Below, in pieces: positions 57,547-64,000 of a stretch of DNA of 64,000 nucleotides (its first letter is position 1; every line of letters starts with the position of its first letter). The stretch spans positions 310,001 through 374,000 of the forward strand of contig CAWEQW010000002.1 of assembly GCA_963811365.1 (NCBI GenBank), read 5' to 3'. Both the position numbers and the translations under genes were made by a program. Under the pieces are notes generated by a model. That model was not told the DNA's origin and made no database searches. It saw only the letters and a program-made list of their open reading frames with translations. Origin of the DNA: CAWEQW01 sp963811365 (GTDB lineage: Bacteria > Actinomycetota > Actinomycetes > Propionibacteriales > Nocardioidaceae).

Positions 57547-59211
57547 TCAGCGCACTGCGGACGTGTCCGCGGCCGCCTCGTCCAGCTCGAGCTGCTCGAC
57601 ACCCGGGTCGCCGGCATCGGCGTGGTAGTCCTCGGCCCGGGTGTGGTCCACGCCGCTGGGCGCGTTGAGCGCTCGGAGGACGACGGTGCCGACCACCGCG
57701 ACGACGAGGTTGAGCACGAACGCGGTCAGCGCGATGTACACCTTCGTGTCGGTGAACGGCACGGTCGCCAGCGGGCCACCGAAGTGGCTGCCGGGCGTGC
57801 CGGTGACCGGCACCCGGTAGGCGGTCACCGTGCCGTACACCATCCCGACCGCCCAGCCGGCGAGCAGCGCCCACCGGTGCATCCAGCGGGTGTACAGCCC
57901 GACCACGATCGAGGGCAGCGTCTGCAGGATCCACACTCCACCGAGCAGCTGGAGGTTGATCGCGAACTCGCCTGGCAGGCCCAGCACGAAGAACAGCGCG
58001 CCCACCTTCACCACCAGGGAGACCAGCCTGCTCTGCCGGGCCTCCTGCGCGTGGGTGGCGTCCGGCTTGATGAACGCCTTGTAGACGTTGCGGGTCCACA
58101 GGTTCGCGGCCGCGATGGACATGATGGCGGCCGGCACGAGCGCACCGATCGCGATCGCCGCGAAGGCCACGCCGGCGAACCAGCCCGGGAACATCTTCTG
58201 GAACAGGGTCGGCACCGACGCCTGCGCGTTGTCGACCGAGACCCCCGCGGCGATGGCTACGAAGCCGAGCAGGGCGAGCAGCCCCAGCAGGAACGAGTAC
58301 GCCGGGAGCAGCGCAGCGTTGCGACGGATCACCGAACGGTTGCGGGTGGCCAGCACCCCGGTCAACGAGTGCGGGTACATGAACAGGGCGAGCGCCGAGC
58401 CGAGCGCCAGTGACGCGTAGGCCCAGTGCAGCGGCGGCAGCGGGACCAGCCCCTTGGGGCTCGCGCTGCCGGCCGTGATCGCCGAGGCGTTGTCGCTGTT
58501 GAACCCGGCGAACGCGTGCCGGGCCGCGGCGAACACCGAGTCCCAGCCACCGATCTGCGTCGGCAGGTAGAACACCGCCACCAAGATCACCACGTAGATC
58601 AAGAAGTCCTTGACGAACGCGATCAGCGCCGGCGCGCGCAGCCCCGACGAGTAGGTGTAGGCCGCCAGGACGGCGAACGCCAGGAACAGCGGGAGGTCCT
58701 TGACGAACCAGCTGGTGTTCGCGCCGCCACCCAGCCCCATGACCTCGAGGACGACCTGGATGCCGACGAGCTGCAGCGCGATGTAGGGCATCGTGGCCAG
58801 GATGCCGGTCACCGCGACGGCCAGAGCCAGCGGGCGGGAGTCGAAGCGGCCGCGCACGAAGTCGGCCGGCGTGACGTAGCCGTGGCGGTGCGACACCGAC
58901 CACAGCCGCGGCAGGAAGACGAAGATGATCGGGTAGAGCACGATCGTGTACGGCACCGCGAAGAACCCGACCATGCTGCCGGCGTACAGGGTCGCGGGCA
59001 CCGCGATGAACGTGTAGGCGGTGTAGATGTCCCCGCCGATCAGGAACCACGAGATGAACGTCCCGAAGGAGCGACCACCGAGGCCCCACTCGTCGAGGGT
59101 GTGCATCGACTCGGCGCGACGCCAGCGCGCGGCAGCGAAGCCGATCACCGTCACGAGCAGGAACAGCACCAGGAAGACCGTCAGGGAGACGGCGTCGACG
59201 TGGCCGCTCAT
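57547..59211 (-). CDS. Sodium:solute symporter (SSS family)
   Basis: 554 residues with about 13 helices; related to monocarboxylate/pantothenate symporters of this family. Early features: GLGGRSFGTFISWFLIGGDI and YTAYTFIAVPATLYAGSM, which fits the sodium site region; also AAIMSIAAANLWTRNVYKAF. The substrate is likely a small carboxylate, by family only. ATG 59211 overlaps the DUF3311 stop by 4 bp, the usual pairing for this subgroup. Confidence 0.93.
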   Translation of the reverse strand: MSGHVDAVSLTVFLVLFLLVTVIGFAAARWRRAESMHTLDEWGLGGRSFGTFISWFLIGGDIYTAYTFIAVPATLYAGSMVGFFAVPYTIVLYPIIFVFLPRLWSVSHRHGYVTPADFVRGRFDSRPLALAVAVTGILATMPYIALQLVGIQVVLEVMGLGGGANTSWFVKDLPLFLAFAVLAAYTYSSGLRAPALIAFVKDFLIYVVILVAVFYLPTQIGGWDSVFAAARHAFAGFNSDNASAITAGSASPKGLVPLPPLHWAYASLALGSALALFMYPHSLTGVLATRNRSVIRRNAALLPAYSFLLGLLALLGFVAIAAGVSVDNAQASVPTLFQKMFPGWFAGVAFAAIAIGALVPAAIMSIAAANLWTRNVYKAFIKPDATHAQEARQSRLVSLVVKVGALFFVLGLPGEFAINLQLLGGVWILQTLPSIVVGLYTRWMHRWALLAGWAVGMVYGTVTAYRVPVTGTPGSHFGGPLATVPFTDTKVYIALTAFVLNLVVAVVGTVVLRALNAPSGVDHTRAEDYHADAGDPGVEQLELDEAAADTSAVR

Positions 59212-59546
59212 GACCGGCCCCGCTCGGAGCCGGAGCGGGAGCCGTCGGCGGGGCGCCCGCGAGCGGCCCGGTCGCGGGCGGTCGCCCGCTGTGAGAGCAG
59301 GAAGGCCACGAAGGTGGCTATCGCGGTCACCGGGATGAGCGCGAACTGGAACCAGTAGAAGAACGGGAAGCCGCCCAGCGAGGGGGCCTCCCGGGCGTAG
59401 ATCGGCACGACGAGCGGGAGCACCGCTCCGACGGCGAGCAGCACGCCGACGACCACCCAGAGCGGGCGTGACCCGGCCGCCGACCGGTCGTGGGGAGCGT
59501 GGGGCTGTTGCGAGGACTGGACGTCCTGGGGATCCCGAGAAGACAC
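59208..59546 (-). CDS. DUF3311 small membrane protein, partner of the symporter
   Basis: 112 residues with two helices: LWVVVGVLLAVGAVLPLVVP and FYWFQFALIPVTAIATFVAF. DUF3311 proteins occur almost always next to SSS symporters and may be an accessory subunit. I choose GTG 59546, seven bases after GGAGGT; a GTG nine bases earlier lies inside that site. Confidence 0.88.
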   Translation of the reverse strand: MSSRDPQDVQSSQQPHAPHDRSAAGSRPLWVVVGVLLAVGAVLPLVVPIYAREAPSLGGFPFFYWFQFALIPVTAIATFVAFLLSQRATARDRAARGRPADGSRSGSERGRS

Positions 59547-59606
59547 CGGGGACACCTCCGAGATGGTTGGCCCGTGATCACCCGAAGGTACCGCCGAGCG
59601 GCCTCC

Positions 59607-59962
59607 TCAGGCGAGGTACGCGCCGTTGAGCCGCCTGAGGTGCTCGATCAGCACGAGCAGCAGGCCGCCAGCACGAGCACCGAGAAGCTGCGCCGGAACA
59701 CCGAGTCGGCGTCCTGCTCGCCGAGCCCGACCTCGAGGCCGAGCGCCATCCCGTCGCCGAGCCCCACGAGGAGCTCGTCGTACACGCCTGCGGCGATCCA
59801 GGCGGCGAGGGTCGGGCAGGCGGTCTGGTCGCGGGCGATGGGGTCCACCGCGCCCAGCATCGCGGTCAGCTCGGCGGTCAGCTCGGCGAGCGAGGGCTCC
59901 GGGGGCACCACGTGGCCCTGCGCGACCACCTGCTCCCAGAACGCCGCCTCCACGGGACACAT
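59607..59962 (-). pseudogene. DUF2785 protein remnant with an internal deletion
   Basis: From ATG 59962 the frame reads a DUF2785 N-terminus, with AELTAMLGAVDPIARD, LAAWIAAGVYDELLVGLGDG and DSVFRRSFSVLVLAAC, then stops at 59648. The next frame continues LLLVLIEHLRRLNGAYLA and stops at 59607, which looks like the C-terminal end of the same family. About 150 residues between them are missing. It diverges from the sensor kinase with a 62-bp gap. Confidence 0.6.
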
Positions 59963-60024
59963 CCTGCCATTCCCGGCGCTGTTCGCGGCGGAGCCCGGCC
60001 GACCGACGCCGGTAGCCTGGCCCG

Positions 60025-61500
60025 GTGCCTTCGCTGACCGACGTGGTGCGCGCCCACTCCGACCTCGACGAGGAGGACGTGGCCTGGCTGCAGCTGCTCG
60101 TCGCGGACTGGCAGATCGTCGCCGACCTGTCCTTCGCGGACCTGGTGCTGTGGGTGCCCGACGTGGAGGGGATCGGCTACTGGGCGGCGGCCCAGATGCG
60201 TCCGACGACCGGTCCCACGGCGTACGTCGACGACCTGGTCGGGGGCTTCATCCCGCGAGGCCGCCGTCCGCTGCTCGACGCGGCGCACGACGGGCAGCGG
60301 GTGGCGCGCGAGGGTGACCCGGAGTGGCGCGACGACGTCCCGGTGCGCGTCGAGGCGATCCCTGTGCGCCGTGGTGACCGGGTGGTCGCCGTGATCGCTC
60401 GGAACACCAACCTGCTGGGGGTGCGGACGCCGAGCAGGCTGGAGCTCTCCTACCTGCAGACCGCCACCGACCTGACCCAGATGATCGCGCACGGGTTCTT
60501 CCCGTTCGCCGGGCAGCGCTCCGACCACGCCGACACCCCGCGGGTGGGCGACGGGTTCGTCCGCATCGACGCCGCGGGCAGGGTCGCCTACGCCAGTCCC
60601 AACGCGCTGTCGGTCTACCGTCGGCTCGGCCTGAGCACCGACCTGGCCGGGCTGAACCTCGCCGAGACCACCCGGGCCCTCGTGCCGGTGAGCCGGCGGC
60701 CCGACGAGGAGACGCTCAGCACCGTTCTCGGCGGGCGGCTGCCGCGCGACGTCGAGATCGGCACGCAGCACGCCGTGGTGATCCTTCGCTCGCTGCCGCT
60801 GCGGCCGACGGGCGAGCACATCGGCGCGGTGGTGCTGCTGCGGGACGTCACGGACCTGCGCCGACGGGACCGCGAGCTGGTCACCAAGGACGCGACCATC
60901 CGGGAGATCCACCACCGGGTGAAGAACAATCTGCAGACCGTGGCTGCCCTGCTCCGCCTGCAGGCGCGACGCATCCAGGTGCCGGAGGGCCGGGCCGCGC
61001 TCGAGGAGGCGGTGCGCCGGGTGGGCTCGATCGCGATCGTGCACGAGACGCTCAGCCAGTCCTTCGACGAGACCGTCGACTTCGACGACGTGGCCGACCG
61101 GCTGCGGGTGATGGTCAGCGAGGTGGGGTCCAGCGGCGCGCACATCAGCACGGCCCGCGCCGGCAGCTTCGGCGTGATCTCCTCCGACACCGCGACACCT
61201 CTGGCGATGGTGCTCACCGAGGTGCTGCAGAACGCGGTGGAGCACGGCTTCGCCGAGGACGAGCTGGGCACGATCACGATCACCGCGCGCCGCCTCGTGG
61301 GACGGCTGCACGTCACCGTCGAGGACGACGGCCGCGGGCTGCCTCCCGGCTTCGACCCCGACGTGTCCACGAGCCTGGGGCTGTCGATCGTGCGCACCCT
61401 GGTCGAGTCCGAGCTCGACGGGCAGCTGGAGATGGGGGCCGGGCCGGCGGGCGGGACCCGGGTGGTGCTGGACCTGCCGGTTCCGGCGCCGCTGGCCTGA
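60025..61500 (+). CDS. PdtaS-like sensor histidine kinase (HisKA_2/HWE type)
   Basis: 491 residues, soluble. Residues 1-160 are the GAF-like PdtaS N-domain, starting LTDVVRAHSDLDEEDVAWLQ; 170-285 a PAS-like domain; then the HisKA_2 segment REIHHRVKNNLQTVAALLRL with the phospho-acceptor His, and the HATPase with VLTEVLQNAVEHGF (N box) and DDGRGLPPGF (G box). Known partners are ANTAR response regulators (PdtaR), which is encoded elsewhere or is one of the ANTAR proteins here, though neither of those has a receiver domain. GTG 60025 with TAGCCT 12 nt upstream; probably leaderless. Confidence 0.92.
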   Translation: MPSLTDVVRAHSDLDEEDVAWLQLLVADWQIVADLSFADLVLWVPDVEGIGYWAAAQMRPTTGPTAYVDDLVGGFIPRGRRPLLDAAHDGQRVAREGDPEWRDDVPVRVEAIPVRRGDRVVAVIARNTNLLGVRTPSRLELSYLQTATDLTQMIAHGFFPFAGQRSDHADTPRVGDGFVRIDAAGRVAYASPNALSVYRRLGLSTDLAGLNLAETTRALVPVSRRPDEETLSTVLGGRLPRDVEIGTQHAVVILRSLPLRPTGEHIGAVVLLRDVTDLRRRDRELVTKDATIREIHHRVKNNLQTVAALLRLQARRIQVPEGRAALEEAVRRVGSIAIVHETLSQSFDETVDFDDVADRLRVMVSEVGSSGAHISTARAGSFGVISSDTATPLAMVLTEVLQNAVEHGFAEDELGTITITARRLVGRLHVTVEDDGRGLPPGFDPDVSTSLGLSIVRTLVESELDGQLEMGAGPAGGTRVVLDLPVPAPLA

Positions 61501-61563
61501 CAACCGGCGGGGTGCTGCTGGGTGGGTCGGCCAATGGGTGGGGGTTCTCCAGGGTGAGCAGCC

Positions 61564-61815
61564 TCAGGCGGTACGCACCCGGGCCCGTGCGTTGCGGCGC
61601 TTGAGCGCGCGCCGCTCGTCCTCGCTCATGCCGCCCCAGACACCATGGTCCTGGCCGGCCTCCAGAGCCCACGCGAGGCACTGTTCGCGGACCTCGCAGC
61701 GTCGGCACACCTGCTTGGCCTCCTCGATCTGGAGGATGGCCGGACCGGTGTTGCCGATCGGGAAGAACAGCTCTGGGTCCTCGTCGAGGCACGCAGAGCG
61801 GTGACGCCAATCCAT
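61564..61815 (-). CDS. whiB1: WhiB-family iron-sulfur regulator, WhiB1-like
   Basis: 83 residues. Four cluster cysteines (C9, C37, C40, C46) in WRHRSACLDEDPELFFP and VCRRCEVREQCLAWAL, then the GVWGG turn and the basic helix DERRALKRRNARARV. The run DPELFFPIGNTGPA is typical of WhiB1. It carries a 4Fe-4S cluster that senses nitric oxide and acts with the primary sigma factor. Start ATG 61815 after GGAG. The upstream region has a CRP-type site, as known for mycobacterial whiB1. Confidence 0.93.
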   Translation of the reverse strand: MDWRHRSACLDEDPELFFPIGNTGPAILQIEEAKQVCRRCEVREQCLAWALEAGQDHGVWGGMSEDERRALKRRNARARVRTA

Positions 61816-61897
61816 GGCGGTGAGCTCCTTGTCGTATCCGTCATCGACCGTCGGGGTGGGCGGTCGTCGTGCGTGTTCTCGTGGGCCGCGTCGAGGT

Positions 61898-61913
61898 TGT
61901 GAACGCTTTCACG
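61898..61913. promoter_or_regulatory. CRP/GlxR-type binding site
   Basis: TGTGA-ACGCTT-TCACG differs from TGTGA-N6-TCACA in one base. It lies in the whiB1 leader about 85 bp before the start codon. Mycobacterial whiB1 is under CRP control; the same is inferred here. Confidence 0.5.
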
Positions 61914-62003
61914 AGGTCCGGCCCGAGCCAGTGTGGCCTGGAAAGGAGCCGATTGGTCACATGTGTCAGGGCGTGTCGCGCCTGTCCGCTGGTGACGCAT
62001 TCG

Positions 62004-62032
62004 ATAGTCGCAAGACTTCGACGTGCTATCAA
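62004..62032 (-). promoter_or_regulatory. Promoter candidate of whiB1
   Basis: Minus strand TTGATA (62032-62027), 17 bases, GACTAT (62009-62004). The start point would be near 61997, leaving a leader of about 180 nt containing the CRP-type site. Confidence 0.45.
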
Positions 62033-62205
62033 CCCCCGGTACAGGTCACATCCGTCACAACGTCCTGACTTTAACCGTCCACTGACCCCCTGTCGGGAGT
62101 CGAACCGGAGTGTTGCCCCCCATGGGGGACCCGAAACACCTCAACCGCAGGTGCAACGGCATGGCCCAGACATCGCGGACATGTCGTTGCATAGAGTCGG
62201 TCCCT

Positions 62206-62628
62206 GTGGCCCCCTCTCACGACGACGACCGACCCGCCGTACCCCCCCGCGACGAAGGCATACCCGCTGCTCCGAGGCCGCTCCTGATCGCTGCCGTCCT
62301 GGTCGGCGTCGAGGCCGTGGCGCTGGTCGTCTACGGCGTCGTGGAGACGTTCTCGATCACCGGCGCACGGGTGGCGATGGGCGTCACGACCTCCGTGTTC
62401 TTCGTCCTGTACGGCATCGCGCTCGGGTGGTTCGCCCGGGAGCTGCTGCGCCGGCAGTCGTGGGCCCGGGCCCCGCTGGTGCTCGCGCAGCTCATCCAGC
62501 TCGGCGTCGCGTGGAGCTTCCGGGGCGGGGCCGGGACCGCGGTGGCGGCCGTGCTGGCCGTCCTGGCGCTGGGCGTCCTGGCGGGGATCTTCCACCCGGC
62601 CTCGATCCGGGCGTTGGACGACCACTGA
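62206..62628 (+). CDS. Small membrane protein of unknown function
   Basis: 140 residues with four helices: LLIAAVLVGVEAVALVVYGV, MGVTTSVFFVLYGIALGWFA, APLVLAQLIQLGVAWSFRGG and AVAAVLAVLALGVLAGIFHP. Common in actinobacteria as an unnamed protein. I start it at GTG 62206, since TAGAGT stands 14 nt upstream; a longer frame to 62110 has no support. It converges on the sigF gene. Confidence 0.75.
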   Translation: MAPSHDDDRPAVPPRDEGIPAAPRPLLIAAVLVGVEAVALVVYGVVETFSITGARVAMGVTTSVFFVLYGIALGWFARELLRRQSWARAPLVLAQLIQLGVAWSFRGGAGTAVAAVLAVLALGVLAGIFHPASIRALDDH

Positions 62629-62644
62629 CCGGGCCGGGACCGGC

Positions 62645-62687
62645 GGCCGCGGACGTGGCACTAGCAGGCCGCGGACGTGGCACTAGC
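62645..62687. repeat. 21-bp tandem duplication at the sigF stop codon
   Basis: A 21-bp unit, GGCCGCGGACGTGGCACTAG plus C, occurs twice, 62645-62665 and 62667-62687, with a 22-bp period and no mismatch. The second copy contains the stop codon of the sigma gene, so the first copy is a duplicate lying just downstream of the gene. Confidence 0.8.
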
Positions 62688-63489
62688 CCCGGGCGGACTC
62701 CTCCAGGGACTGCCGGAGCCGCTCGAGGGTCCGCGCCAGCAGCCGCGAGACGTGCATCTGGGAGATCCCGATCTCGGCGGCGATCTGCGACTGCGTCATC
62801 CCGCGGAAGAACCGCAGGGTCAAGATGTGCTTCTCGCGCGGGTCGAGCTGCTCGAGCAGCGGCTTGATCGTCTCCCGGTTCTCGACGTGCTCCAGCGCCT
62901 CGTCGTCGCTGCCGATCACGTCGATCATGCTCAAGGCGCTGTCCTCGCTGCTGTCCGGGGCGTCCAGCGACAGCGTCGAGTAGGCGTTCGAGGACTCGAG
63001 GCCCTCGAGGACCTCCTCCTCCGAGACCCCGATCTTGCGGGCGAGCTCGGAGACGGTGGGGGAGCGCCCCAGCTCCTGGGTGAGGTCGGCGGTGGCCGCG
63101 GTGAGCGAGATCCGCAGCTCCTGCAGCCGGCGCGGCACCCGGATCGCCCAGCCCCGGTCGCGGAAGTGCCGCTTGATCTCGCCGATGATCGTGGGGGTGG
63201 CGTACGTCGAGAACTCCACGGCCCGGTCGAGGTCGAAGCGGTCGATCGCCTTGATCAGCCCGATCGTGCCGACCTGGAGGAGGTCGTCGAACGGCTCGCC
63301 GCGGTTCAGGAAGCGGCGGGCGAAGTGCTCCACGAGCGGAAGGTGCAGCCGCACCAGGTCGTCGCGGATCAGCGCGCGGCGCGCCTCCGGGAGGTCCGGA
63401 CGGCGCAGCTCGGTGAAGAGCAGGATGCTGCGCGCCCGCGTCGCTGCGAGGTCTTCGTTGGTGCCGGTGTGGCTCCCCACCACGGTCAC
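62683..63489 (-). CDS. sigF: SigB/SigF-family general-stress sigma factor
   Basis: 268 residues with regions 2-4 of the SigB/SigF/SigG group: IRDDLVRLHLPLVEHFARRF, FDDLLQVGTIGLIKAIDRFD (2.2-2.3), VEFSTYATPTIIGEIKRHFR, DRGWAIRVPRRLQEL, and region 4 MTQSQIAAEIGISQMHVSRL. Expected to read GNNT-N15/16-GGGTAY promoters, of which four are found in this window. GTG 63489 overlaps the rsbW stop (GTGA), so the pair is coupled; GTG codons at 63483 and 63480 are alternatives. A tandem duplication lies at its stop codon. Confidence 0.93.
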   Translation of the reverse strand: MTVVGSHTGTNEDLAATRARSILLFTELRRPDLPEARRALIRDDLVRLHLPLVEHFARRFLNRGEPFDDLLQVGTIGLIKAIDRFDLDRAVEFSTYATPTIIGEIKRHFRDRGWAIRVPRRLQELRISLTAATADLTQELGRSPTVSELARKIGVSEEEVLEGLESSNAYSTLSLDAPDSSEDSALSMIDVIGSDDEALEHVENRETIKPLLEQLDPREKHILTLRFFRGMTQSQIAAEIGISQMHVSRLLARTLERLRQSLEESARG

Positions 63490-63869
63490 GCCGGGTCGGA
63501 GGAGTCTCGGGCCAGGGTGACCGTCAGGTGGTGGTCGTCGATCTCCGCGCTGAGCGAGGACGTCAGGGCGTTGAGCACCGTCCACGCGAAGCCGTCCCGG
63601 CTGGGCTGGACCGGTTCGTCGCACTCGGCGGTCACGGAGACCGTCAGACAACCGGACGTCAGCTGGAAGGAGCAGGTGAGGTCCGAGCCCTCGCGGGCCT
63701 GGGGAAGCACCATCGCGCACGCCTCGTCGACCGCGATCCGCAGGTCCTCGATGTCGTCGAGGGTGAAGTCCAGTCGAGCGGCCAGCCCGGCTGTCGCGGT
63801 CCTGAGCACCGCCAGGTAGGCGCTGTCGGCCGGGATCCTTAGCTCCACGTCCGGCTTCGTCTGTGACAC
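63486..63869 (-). CDS. rsbW: RsbW-type anti-sigma factor/serine kinase
   Basis: 127-residue HATPase: LDFTLDDIEDLRIAVDEACA is the N box region, with the rest of the ATP site reduced (SRDGFAWTVLNALTS). It binds SigF and releases it when an anti-anti-sigma factor (not in the window) is dephosphorylated. Start GTG 63869 after AGGAAG. Gene order rsbW-sigF is typical of actinobacteria. Confidence 0.9.
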   Translation of the reverse strand: MSQTKPDVELRIPADSAYLAVLRTATAGLAARLDFTLDDIEDLRIAVDEACAMVLPQAREGSDLTCSFQLTSGCLTVSVTAECDEPVQPSRDGFAWTVLNALTSSLSAEIDDHHLTVTLARDSSDPA

Positions 63870-63959
63870 GTCTGCTTCCTGTCCTCGCTGCTGGGTCGGC
63901 TTGCCGTGGTCGGCCGGCGCGCGTCGTACCGCCGGGTCGTGACCCCGATCGTGGCACAG

Positions 63960-63982
63960 GGCCGGGCGGAAGTCGCCCGGCC
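63960..63982. terminator. 9-bp GC hairpin upstream of rsbW
   Basis: GGCCGGGCG-GAAGT-CGCCCGGCC, perfect stem. No T-run. It may end a gene to the right of the window. Confidence 0.4.
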
Positions 63983-64000
63983 CCGCGCCATGTCGTGTCT

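Larger units (their letters stand above)
61816..62205. other. whiB1 control region
   Basis: 390 bp with no gene. It holds a primary-type promoter (62004-62032, minus strand), a CRP/GlxR-type palindrome (61898-61913) and several TGTGA/TCACA half-sites (for example 61951-61963 and 62043-62056). The right end carries the start of the small membrane gene at 62206. Confidence 0.5.

Noticed and set aside
62094..62108. GGGAGTCGAACCGG, another T-arm-like string
   Set aside because: No matching cloverleaf within 90 bp.

Overview
The window is high-GC DNA (roughly 70% by eye) with dense, mostly GTG/ATG-started genes. It carries WhiB, a sigR/rsrA pair, an rsbW/sigF-type pair, ANTAR proteins, the 24-residue ribosomal protein bL37, DUF222/HNH genes and an ABC sugar importer without its own ATPase. 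All of these point to an actinobacterium, most plausibly Nocardioidaceae or a near relative; the genus is inference.

Layout. 0-6 kb: a large catalase cut by the window edge, a deletion remnant of a UdgX-type uracil-DNA glycosylase, a short-chain dehydrogenase coupled to a baeRF2 (Rv2629-like) protein, and a sugar ABC importer operon. 6-17.6 kb: a complete selenocysteine island with selB, selA, tRNA-Sec (selC), a formate dehydrogenase whose alpha subunit has an in-frame UGA and a SECIS hairpin, its iron-sulfur and NrfD-type subunits, and selD. A small ANTAR protein and a membrane protein sit inside it. 17.6-31.3 kb: mainly housekeeping genes (CDF transporter, nucleotidyltransferase, MFS, DUF445, S4 protein, FKBP, CBS protein, hisN, a frameshifted DUF222/HNH gene, rsgA, aroA, DoxX) and an archaeal-type AspRS behind a translational T-box riboswitch reading GAC. 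31.6-40.4 kb: regulation, with a 1,137-residue sigma factor fused to a zinc-finger anti-sigma-like segment, a membrane helix and extracytoplasmic repeats; a degenerate GGDEF protein; SRAP; a hydrolase; sigR-rsrA with a SigR-type promoter; bL37; and a sensor/HATPase protein. 40.5-42.9 kb: a GH3 glucosidase broken by many single-base shifts. 43-54.4 kb: a GAF-ANTAR protein and a seven-gene surface-glycan operon read leftward. 54.9-64 kb: a PMI-type cupin, GNAT, a TPP enzyme, an SSS symporter with DUF3311, a DUF2785 remnant, a PdtaS-like kinase, whiB, and sigF-rsbW.

How the genes fit together. The selenium genes serve the formate dehydrogenase. The surface-glycan operon joins a polyprenol-phosphate glycosyltransferase/GtrA protein, an HprK-like kinase, a processive GT2, a PMT-type GT-C enzyme, a GH5 enzyme whose sequence appears circularly permuted, a DNRLRE-metallophosphoesterase and a secreted protein. 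Almost every junction overlaps by 4 bp, so the set looks like one translation-coupled unit for building and trimming an exported polymer. Several stress-type genes (catalase, baeRF2-SDR, DoxX, a membrane protein) have GNNT-N15/16-GGGTAY promoters that match the SigF/SigB-type sigma factor at the right end. Many monocistronic genes have a TANNNT box exactly 12 nt before the start codon, which predicts leaderless mRNAs.
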